Below, one piece after another: positions 55,390 through 64,000 of a stretch of 64,000 nt of DNA. A program made the translations under genes and the position numbers. Source of the stretch: Orobanche coerulescens (lineage: Eukaryota > Streptophyta > Magnoliopsida > Lamiales > Orobanchaceae); the NCBI GenBank assembly GCA_033398695.1, contig CM065809.1, positions 84,425,644-84,489,643 of the forward strand, written 5' to 3'. Position 1 is the stretch's first letter; each line of letters opens with the position of its first letter. The notes under the pieces were generated by a model. The model saw only the letters and a list, made by a program, of their open reading frames with translations, was not told where the DNA came from and made no database searches.

Positions 55390-56418
55390 CTAAAATGGTA
55401 TCTTAGACTTGGTCACGTTGGCCAGACTAAAATTCATAAGCTGGAAAAAGATGGACTCATGGGTCCATTGGGATCTGATCCCTATCCTACTTGTGAATCT
55501 TGGCTTAAGGGCAAAATGACTAAGTCCCCCGTCACAAGAACTTTTGAAAGAGCTACTGAAAAACTTGGATTGATTCATACCAACGTATGTGGTGCTTTAG
55601 AAGCAGCACGAGATGGATATCAGTACTTCATCACATTCACCGATGATCATACCAGGTATGGTTTTGTTTACTTAATGAAGCATAAATCCAAAGCCTTCGA
55701 GAAATTCAAGGAATTTAAGGCTCTAGTCGAAAATCAAAATGGTCATTATATTAAGGCACTTCGGTCAGACCGAGGCAGCGAATACATGAGTACCGAGTTT
55801 GATGAGTTCTTGAAAGAACATGGAATATTATCATAATTCACACCTCCAGCAACTTCTCAATTAAATGGTGTTTCATAAAGAAGGAACCGAACCTTGTTGG
55901 ACATGGTTCGATCCATGCTTAACTATACTGATTTACCAATTTATCTATGGGGACATGCACTACTTACTGCCGCGCATATCTTGAACAGATGTCATTCCAA
56001 GTCCGTTCCCACAACACCACATGAGATGTGGAGAGGTAGGAAACCAAGTCTTAATCACATTAAGATTTCTGGATGTCCCACATATGTCAAAAAGACTAAA
56101 GTGGAGAAATTGGAAGCTAGGTCTGTCAAAGGACGTTTCATAGGATATCCATCTGAATCAATGGGTTATTTGTTCTACATGCCCGATGATCATAGGATAA
56201 TAGTTGATTTTCAAGCACACTTACTGGAGGACGAGTTCATTCAGGAAGGTGGAGCAGGTAGAAATGTTTCTTTGGAAGAACATATTGAAACTCCCAAGGA
56301 GACACCTGTGCAAGAAGAAAGAACCGAACCTTCTGAAATACAACCACTACCACCGCATAGGTCGAATAGGATATCTCAACTACCTGAGAGTATGACTATA
56401 TGCATGTGGAGAAACTAG
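55390..56418 (+). pseudogene. copia integrase
   Basis: RLGHVGQTKIHKLEKDGL is the gag-pre-integrase region. The core has HTNVCGALEAARDGYQYFIT, then ALRSDRGSEYMSTEFDEFL and SQLNGVS. In-frame TAA codons follow GILS (55834-55836) and interrupt the third catalytic block near 55877, where Glu is expected. The rest is open to 56418 (ILNRCHSKSVPTTPHEMW; GRFIGYPSES). Confidence 0.85.
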
Positions 56419-56704
56419 GTCTCCACCAAACATATGGTAGCCAAGAGGATGATTCTATGTCGTACGATCAAGCAATGGTAGATGTGGACTCCGCGAAGTG
56501 GCGAGAGGCCATGGAAGCAAAGATAGACTCGATGCATGCCAATCAGGTCTGTACTTTGGTAGATCGACCAGAGGTCATGGTGCCTATTGGGAATAAATGG
56601 ATCTTCAAAACTAAGACTGATGGGGACGGAAACGTTGAAGCCAACAAAGCTAGGCTTGTGACTAAGTGTTATACCCAAAGAGAAGGAATAGATTACCAGG
56701 AAAC
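56400..56704 (+). pseudogene. copia reverse transcriptase, N-terminal piece
   Basis: After a frame change, KWREAMEAKIDSMHANQVCT, PIGNKWIFKTKTDGDGNVE and KARLVTKCYTQREGIDYQET match the start of copia RT. The reading then runs into the Athila LTR at 56705. The catalytic YVDD part is not in the window. Confidence 0.85.
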
Positions 56705-58029
56705 TGTTAGGCGTATTTTTATACGCTTATTCATCATTATTTTGTAGTGTTTTGGTGAGTGAAATCATCTAAATGAGCTTTTAATGCCTTAATTTTGTAT
56801 GATTGACAGGAAATTGAAGTCCGGGAGCTAAAACGAGGCAAAACGGGCGAAGACGGCAAAACTGGACTCTCAGCCGCGGCACAAGGAATCTGAGCCGCGG
56901 CACCGGAAGACACCATCCGAAGGGCAGAGTAAGATGTACTCTGTGCCGCGGCACAGCCCAGGTGAGCCGCGGCACAGAAGAATGTATTTACGCCCAGGCA
57001 TTCAGCTTTTCGCGATGTGTCGCGGCACAGGTTTAGTGAGCACACTTAGCGGGTTTGGTAGGTCTGCGCGATTTTTGGGCCGTTTCGAAGCCAGTTTTCG
57101 ACCAATTAATACGGACGCGAATTATGGAGGTGCTGATCTATAAATAGGGCTTGAGACCCTAATTAAATCATCTTGGAATCATTGAATCTAATACCTTGGA
57201 GAGCATTAGCTTGGAGACGGCAGAAGAGGAGGAAAGCAGAAGAATTCAAGGGCAGAAGGCGGAAGCTGAAGAACGGAGGAATCCACGCTTCATCTGCGTT
57301 TGAATTTTATGCTTTCGTTTATTTATTCTGTATTTTCAGTTTTTAGTATGTCAGGCTAAAGCCCTAATCTAGGGTTTTGATGAAACCTTTGTTTTGACGA
57401 ATTGATTGAGATTATCCAATTTATTACCTTTTTATTGAGTTTTCCCAATTATGTTTAATGCTTGCAATTATCTGGCCAATAGTTGTATTGATTTAATCAT
57501 TCACTTCGAATCGGGAGAGGAGATTTGGTGAGGAACTATTGGTGAGGACCGTTTTATTCTGTGAGATAGGAATATACTCATAGAAACTACGTGGCCTTTA
57601 GGAGATTTCATGCTTTTTGCCTATCGACAAGATAATTCACCTAGGGATAGAGTGCGTTAGTCGCCGTTAGATAAATCTATGGACCTCGGGAGAGGCGGTA
57701 GAATATATTAGCAATCTCCGCCTTCAATAAATTGGGAAAATTATTTATTACGGATAATCGAAAGTAAATTCGGATAAACTAAGGTGGATTCATAACCCTA
57801 GACTTATTCATCATTTGATTCCTTTTATTCAAGCTATCGTTTTCTGCTTAGTCTTTTATTAGTTTTTTTTAGTTATTAATCACAAAACCCATATTCGATT
57901 GTTCAGATAAAATTGGAATACGAAAACGTCGGTAGTTAGAGATTCAATCCTCGTGGGAACGATACTCTACTTATCACTTTATTACTTGTAAACGATGACG
58001 TGCACTTGCGTGTAGGATATATCGCAACA
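56705..58029 (+). repeat. Athila copy 2, 5' LTR
   Basis: 1325 bp from TGTTAGG to CGCAACA. Palindrome cores start at 56874, 56895, 56946, 56967 and 57020. The sixth site, expected at 57041, reads TGAGCACAC, as if the six-base CCGCGG core had been removed exactly. TATAAATAGG is at 57139-57148. Confidence 0.95.
57139..57148 (+). promoter_or_regulatory. TATA box of Athila copy 2
   Basis: TATAAATAGG, the same box as in copy 1's 3' LTR, about 100 bp downstream of the palindrome pairs. Confidence 0.75.
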
Positions 58030-58035
58030 AGTTTT

Positions 58036-58053
58036 TGGCACCGTTGCCGGGGA
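58036..58053 (+). other. primer-binding site, tRNA-Asp (one mismatch)
   Basis: TGGCACCGTTGCCGGGGA matches the tRNA-Asp 3' end at 17 of 18 positions. The G-to-A change at the fifth base fits CpG decay. Confidence 0.9.
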
Positions 58054-58177
58054 TTGAAATTTTTCTAATATCGATTTAAGTATTTCCAGTCTTAATTTGA
58101 ACGTTTTATTTTTTATTTTTATTTTTGTATTTAATTTCGTTTACTTGTTTTTCCTTTCAGGACCTTTCGTGTAGTGC

Positions 58178-60438
58178 ATGAGAAGACTCGGTAACGAAGG
58201 CCTACTACCTTTGGACACCGAGCTCGAGCGCACTCTAAGAAGGAACAAAAAGGAGAAAAGAGAGTTGCAGACGACGGTCAACATGGCCGAGAATATTGAA
58301 ATCCAAGGAGGAGACAACCAAGTGCGGCAAGTTCAACCGGAACTAGCTCTTCGGGATTATGCCATGCCGAAGGTCAGCGCTAATTTTTCGGGAATTCGGC
58401 GTCCCACTATCCAAGCTAATAACTTTGAGATCAAGCCCGCCATTATTCAGATGGTGCAGGCGAGCCCATTCTGTGGACTGCCGAAGGACGACCCGAATGC
58501 CCATATCGCTTCTTACCTTGAGATATGCGACACGTTCAAGACTAATGGCGTCACCGACGATGCCATCCGATTGAGGCTTTTCCCTTTCTCTTTGAGGGAT
58601 AAAGCAAAGTTTTGGTTAAATTCCTTACCGCCGGGGTCGATTACAACATGGGAGAGGTTAGTGCAAGCCTTCCTTGCAAAATTTTTCCCACCAGCTAAGA
58701 CGGCGCGGTTGCGAAACGAAATAACCACTTTTGCCCAGTACGATATGGAATCGCTCTACGAGGCGTGGGAGCGATATAAAGAATTGCTACGAAGATGCCC
58801 TCATCACGGCATTCCTGATTGGCTTCAGCTTCATACGTTTTATGGTGGTTTGAGTGCTTCTACACGCACTTTAGTGGATGCGGCCTCTGGTGGGACATTC
58901 ATGGGAAAATCTATGGCCGAGGCTCACGTGCTTTTGGAAGATATGACCGAAAACGCATACCAATGGCCATCGGAAAGATTGACACCGAAGAGAGTTATGG
59001 AAGTTTCAAGCAATAACCCGATTTCCACCTTGTCAGCTCAAGTCGCCGCTTTGACACAACAGCTCCAGGCATTTTCGCACGCACCAGCCCCCGTTACCAT
59101 TGAGACATGCAATTGGTGTAACGGATCACACTCGAGCGCGGAATGTCAAGTTGGAAATCCGTTCGAGCAACATCAGATGGAGCAAGCTCAATTCGTGGCC
59201 AATGGAAATCGACAAAGCAATTTTTACCCCAGCACTTTTAATCAAGGGTGGAGGAATCAACAAAATTTTCCATGGAGAAATGGGCAAGCTATGAAGCCTC
59301 CACAACCTCACTTCGTGCAACCCCCACAGCAGCCCCCTCAATCACCAAAGGTATCCTTGGAAGATGCTCTTGCTCAATTGGCGGCGAACACAAGCCAATT
59401 CATGACCCGCACCGAGACGACCCTCCAAAATCATTCGACCTCCATCCGAAATCTAGAAACACAAATGGGGCAGATTGCTAATTTATTGTCCTCTCGGTCT
59501 CAAGGTGCAGCCCCCAACGCAGCCGAAGTGAAACCCAAGGAAAATGTGCAAGCGATCGAATTACGAAGCGGAAAGGAGTTGAAAGGGCAGCCTATTAATG
59601 ACAAAGAGCAGCCGATCGAGCAGAACGAGAAGGAAAAGGATGAGACGCCTAAGCCAAAGGAAGTATCGACTACTCAGCCCACTCCTCAAATTCCATTCCC
59701 ACAGCGTTTTCAAAAGCAAAAACTGGACAAGCAGTTTTCAAAATTCCTCGACGTCTTCAAGAAATTGCACATAAACATTCCGTTCGCCGACGCATTGGAA
59801 CAGATGCCGAGTTACGTCAAGTTCATGAAAGAGATCTTATCCAATAAACGAAAGCTCGAGGAATATGAGACGGTCGCTTTAACGGAAGAGTGCAGCGCTA
59901 TTTTACAAAAGAAACTCCCACCTAAATTGAGAGATCCGGGAAGTTTCACCATCCCTTGCATCATTGGAAATTCATCTTTTGAAAGAGCCCTATGCGATCT
60001 CGGGGCCAGTATAAATCTTATGCCCCTTTCGATTTTTAAAAGTCGGAGATTGGGAAGCCAAGCGGCAGATCTCTCTGATTGGCCGATAGATCCATCAAAT
60101 ATCCGAGGGGTGTGATAGAGGACGTTTTAGTCAAAGTGGATAAGTTCATCTTTTCGGCCGATTTCATCGTACTTGACATGGAAGAAGACCAAGATATTCC
60201 AATTATTTTGGGAAGACCATTTTTGGCAACAGGCCGAACGTTGATTGATGTGGAAAAGGGAAAGCTGACTTTGCGTGTTCAAGAGGAACAAGTAACATTC
60301 AATATTTTTCGATCCGTAAAATATCCAAGTGACGCTGAAAATTGCTTCCAAGTTGACGTCATTGATTCGTGCGTGAGTAGAACTTTTCGAGAAAATTATC
60401 CACCCGATCCATTGGAGTCCGTTTTGATTGACATTTAG
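58178..60438 (+). pseudogene. Athila gag-protease region, copy 2
   Basis: Open from the ATG at 58178 for about 620 codons: GNEGLLPLDTELERTL, FEIKPAIIQMVQASPFCGLP, LNSLPPGSITTWE, CNWCNGSHSSAEC and the protease motif CDLGASINLMPLSIF (about 60000-60040). Small deletions at 60040-60085 then shift the frame to a stop at 60113-60115. The protease-distal part resumes as MADRSIKYPRGVIEDVLVKV with ILGRPFLATGR to a TAG at 60436-60438. Apart from these lesions Gag is complete, and it gives the reference against which copy 1's mutations can be read. Confidence 0.93.
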
Positions 60439-60473
60439 AACCAAATGGAGAGCATGCCGCCTACGTACGACAC

Positions 60474-63465
60474 ATGGATGCTTCCCCGCCAATTTTTATT
60501 CGTAAACCATTCGAGGAGCTAGGAAGTTCACTAACTCGACCAACCCCATCGATTGAAAAACCGCCAAAATTGGAACTCAAAAAGCTGCCACCTCATTTGA
60601 AATATGCATTCCTGGGGCCCGACAACTCCCTTCCACTTATTCTCTCGGCCACTTTAGCAGGAGATCAAGAGGCAAAATTATTAAGAGTTTTGAGGGAGTA
60701 CAAATCTGCTCTTGGATGGTCTATTGCGGATATCAAGGGGATCAGCCCATCGATTTGCATGCACAAGATTTTCATGGAGGAAGACTACAAACCATCCGTG
60801 GAGCATCAACGTCGGCTGAATCCTAACATGAAGGAGGTGGTAAAAGTCGAGGTTTTAAAACTCCTCGGCAGTATGATCTTTCCAATTTCTGATAGTAAGT
60901 GGGTAAGTCCGGTTCAAGTTGTGTCGAAAAAGGGTGGGATAACAGTTGTTCAAAACGATAATAATGAATTAATTCCCACCAGGATTGTTACGGGGTGGCG
61001 TATGTGCATAGATTATAGGAAATTAAATAAGGCCACTAGAAAAGATCATTTTCCCTTGCCTTTTATTGATCAGATGTTAGATAGATTAGCCGGACACGAT
61101 TTCTATTGCTTTCTCGATGGTTATTCGGGGTATAATCAGATTTACATAGCCCCCGAAGACCAAGAGAAAACGACGTTTACATGTCCTTACAGCATTTTCG
61201 CTTATAGGCGCATGCCTTTTGGATTATGTAATGCGCCGGCTACTTTTCAACGGTGTATGATGGCTATTTTTTCTGACATGGTAGAGCAATGTATTGAGAT
61301 TTTTATGGATGATTTTTCTGTTTTTGGAGATTCATTTGACATTTGTTTGGAAAATTTGCAGAAAGTCTTGCGAAGATGCGAAGAGACCAATTTAGTCTTG
61401 AATTGGGAGAAGTGTCATTTTATGGTGCAGGAGGGCATTGTGCTTGGCCATCGAATATCCTCACATGAAATTGAAGTCGACCGAGCGAAAATTGAGACAA
61501 TTGAGAGGATGCCTCCGCCCACGTCGGTCAAGGGGATTAGGAGTTTTTTGGGACATGCCGGTTTCTATCGCCGATTTATTAAGGATTTTTCAAAGATCAC
61601 GAAGCCGCTGTGCAATTTACTCATGAAAGATGTCCCATTTACTTTCGACGAGTCTTGTAAAGAAAGTTTCGAGTTGCTGAAGAAAGCTCTAAGCACGGCA
61701 CCGGTGATAGTCGCTCCGGATTGGGACCTTCCGTTCGAACTAATGTGCGATGCTAGCGACTTTGCCATTGGGGCATTTTGGGCGAGGACGAGGGAAGGTG
61801 TTTCATGTCATATACTATGCGAGCCGAACGCTCGATGACGCCCAAATAAATTATGCCACAACGGAGAAGGAATTGTTGGCGGTGATCTTTGCATTTGATA
61901 AATTTCGGGCGTATCTACTAGGAACGAAAGTGATAGTGTGGACCGATCATTCGGCGATAAAATACCTTTTGGAGAAGAAGGATGCCAAACCAAGGTTGAT
62001 TCGGTGGGTGCTACTCCTTCAAGAATTCAACTTGGAGATTCGGGACAAGAAAGGGACAGAAAATGTTATAGCCGATCACCTTTCACGATTAGAGAGTTCC
62101 CTCGAGAAGGAAGAAAGTCAGCCAAAAATTATAGAAACCTTCCCCGACGAGCAGCTCTACAAGTTGGATTCAACACATGCGCCTTGGTATGCTGATCTAG
62201 TGAACTACTTAGCAAGTAAAACAATTCCGAACGACCTCTCACGTCATCAAAAGAAGAAGCTAATCTCGGACGCTAAGTATTATTTGTGGGACGATCCTTT
62301 TCTTTTCAAGCGATGCCCCGATCAAATTATCCGTAGATGCATTCCGGATGAGGAAATCCACAGTGTGCTGAACCATTGCCATGCATCGCCCTACGGTGGA
62401 CACTTTAGTGGGAATAGAACAGCAGCGAAGGTCTTACATTCGGGATTTTATTGGCCGTCCTTATTCAAAGATGCTCACTCCTTTGTGTCTACATGTGATC
62501 GGTGTCAACGGACAGGAAACATCTCAAGACGACACGAAATGCCGCTGAACACCATACTTGAAGTCGAATTATTTGATGTATGGGGGATCGACTTCATGGG
62601 TCCATTTCCCCCATCAAACAAGAATCTCTACATTTTGGTGGCCGTGGATTATGTCTCAAAATGGGTTGAAGCGGTGGCACTACCTACGAATGGGTCCAAT
62701 GTCGTAATCAAGTTTATTAAACAACATATCTTCTCACGCTTTGGGACTCCACGTGCTATTATAAGTGATGGTGGGTCACACTTCGACAACAAATTTCTTG
62801 ATGCGGTTTTGAGAAAATACGGAGTCACTCATCGTGTTGCCACAGCATACCATCCGCAAATGAGTGGTCAAGTCGAGATATCAAATCGAGAGCTGAAGTG
62901 GATTCTAGAAAAGACAGTCAGCTCGTCTCGAAAAGATTGGGCATTTAAACTCGATGATGCACTTTGGGCGTACCGGACTGCATATAAAACACCTATCGGA
63001 ATGTCGCCTTACAGATTGGTCTATGGAAAAGGTTGCCATCTACCCGTAGAGATGGAACACCGTGCTTACTGGGCGATAAAGAAACTAAACTTTGATCTAA
63101 AATCCGCTGGGGAAAAGCGTTGTTTGCAGCTGAACGAGTTGGAAGAAATTCGCCACAACTCATACGAAAATGCAAAACTGTATAAGGAGCGGACAAAAAT
63201 TTGGCATGATAAGCACATCACGCAGAGAGAATTTGTCCCGGGTCAAGAGGTGTTGCTATTCAACTCACGCTTAAAGTTATTTCCTGGGAAATTGCGTTCA
63301 CGATGGTCGGGACCGTTCACCGTAGTTCAAGTGTTTCCACATGGTGCAGTAGAAGTTCAAAGAGATGGCCGAAAATTCAAAGTTAATGGACAACGGTTGA
63401 AGGCATACTTGGGAAATCCGATAGACACGCAGAAAACGAGCGTCACCTTATCCACCGCCGGATGA
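60474..63465 (+). pseudogene. Athila RT-RNase H-integrase region, copy 2
   Basis: RT (GWRMCIDYRKLNKATRKDHF, MPFGLCNAPATFQRC, FMDD) runs open from 60474 to a frameshift near 61775. There [11 protein letters not shown] is followed by FWARTREG instead of VLGQRRGK. RNase H and integrase then run open for about 560 codons ([61 protein letters not shown]) to a TGA at 63463-63465. All three integrase acids are present. A 3-base loss gives LLGSMIF where copy 1 has LLDAGMIF. One frameshift in RNase H is the main pol lesion. Confidence 0.93.
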
Positions 63466-63666
63466 ATGCGAGAAAAGTCCGGCTGAAGACTATAAACTTA
63501 GCGCTCCTCGGGAGGCAACCCAAGTATTAGTTGTAGATTCTTTGTTGTTTGCTTGCATTTTTAGAGTCTCTTTTTGTTTTCTCTCTTCTTTGATCCATCC
63601 TTCCCTCTCGTCTTAATGTTTTCGGGTAAAAATTTCTGTCCAGGAATCAGCAAAGGGGAGAAATTC
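63466..63666 (+). other. post-pol leader, copy 2
   Basis: Contains the conserved CTCGGGAGGCAACCCAAG box. It is non-coding and collinear with 19373-19580 of copy 1. Confidence 0.65.
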
Positions 63667-63669
63667 AAT

Positions 63670-64000
63670 GATGGGCCGCGGCACAGTCCAGGTGAGCCGC
63701 GGCACACACCAGCTGAGGAAAAATGGCCGATCAAACTGTACCCTGTGCCGCGGCATGATCTTATTGAGCCGCGGCACACCAGGTCGCTGAGCCGCGGCAC
63801 CCTATAACTGAGCCGCGGCACACTAAATGATCAAGAAACGCCAGGCGCACATGCTTTGTCTTTGCGGCATACTAAGGCTGAGCCGCGGCACACTAACACA
63901 CTGAGCCGCGGCATACGAAATCTGAGCCGCGGAACCCGACGACATAACAAAACGTCCCAGTCCGACTGTACTTTGGGCCGCGGCTCACTTATATTGTGCC
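63670..64000 (+). repeat. palindrome ladder, copy 2: 12 sites visible
   Basis: Cores start at 63676, 63697, 63748, 63769, 63792, 63813, 63862, 63883, 63906, 63927, 63978 and 63999 (the last is cut by the window edge). Steps are 21, 51, 21, 23, 21, 49, 21, 23, 21, 51 and 21, differing from copy 1 at one step by one base. Confidence 0.95.

Larger units (their letters stand above)
54183..56704 (+). mobile_element. degraded Ty1-copia, interrupted by Athila copy 2
   Basis: Copia gag, protease remnant, integrase and the first part of RT are present in order, with many stops. The element is cut at 56704 by the Athila LTR after GIDYQET, and its remainder must lie beyond the right edge. Neither LTR is visible. 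The 5' part is missing or decayed beyond recognition. Confidence 0.85.
56705..64000 (+). mobile_element. Athila-type gypsy retrotransposon, copy 2 (runs off right edge)
   Basis: It starts TGTTAGGCGTATTTTTATAC after GAAAC, the presumed duplication whose partner lies outside the window. It has a full 5' LTR, a tRNA-Asp primer site, gag-pol and the first part of the post-pol region. It belongs to the same family as 12995-23227 but is better preserved, with about four lesions. The 3' LTR is not in the window. Confidence 0.93.

Noticed and set aside
63670..64000. CRISPR-like look of the palindrome ladders (short repeats, unique spacers)
   Set aside because: The genome is a plant nucleus, the spacers are homologous between element copies rather than acquired, repeats are only 12-14 bp, and no cas genes exist here.

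Overview
The window is a piece of a large, AT-rich plant nuclear genome, almost certainly a eudicot. It is built almost entirely of transposable elements stacked inside one another. The signs are LTR retrotransposons of plant-specific lineages (Ty1-copia of SIRE/Maximus type, Ty3-gypsy of Athila and chromodomain Tekay/Del type), a BED-finger hAT transposon, a CACTA element, an RTE LINE, Stowaway and Tourist MITEs, and introns with GT-AG ends. I found no rRNA or tRNA gene and no clearly intact host gene.

Layout. (1) 1-34617 is one nested stack. The oldest layer is the 5' part of a minus-strand copia (gag start at 1-166, PBS at 525-535, LTR from 538). Its LTR is split by a minus-strand hAT transposon at 721-33264 with an 8-bp duplication GGGATAAT. 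The hAT is itself split twice: by a SIRE-like copia at 1873-24498 (duplication AACAT, inside a transposase intron) and by a 6.0-kb non-coding CACTA element at 25884-31898 (duplication CAA, inside a transposase exon). The SIRE-like copia is split in turn by an Athila gypsy element at 12995-23227 (duplication GCTAG). The order of insertion is therefore readable directly. (2) 34618-46600 holds an RNase H-like coding fragment cut by a full-length 10.1-kb Tekay-type gypsy element (35977-46058, duplication GCTGT). (3) 46600-54182 is low-complexity and AT-rich DNA with a fold-back MITE, a Stowaway MITE, a possible small spliced gene near 48.2-48.8 kb, a 5'-truncated RTE LINE (50154-52044), a minus-strand gypsy relic and a MITE nested within a MITE. 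(4) 54183-64000 is a degraded copia interrupted by a second Athila copy, which starts at 56705 and runs off the right edge.

All coding elements carry stops, frameshifts or lost catalytic residues, so none looks autonomous as read. The second Athila copy is the best preserved. In the first Athila copy most of the stops look like C-to-T or G-to-A changes, as expected for methylated, silenced DNA.

The most unusual signal is a shared architecture in two unrelated gypsy lineages. Both carry ladders of 12-bp GC-rich palindromes (GTGCCGCGGCAC in Athila, TAGCGCACGCTA in the Tekay-type element) at 20-24 bp steps, grouped in twos and fours with gaps of about 49-73 bp. In both lineages a ladder lies in the LTR just upstream of the TATA box. 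Athila has a second, larger ladder after pol, and its spacing is nearly identical in the two Athila copies.
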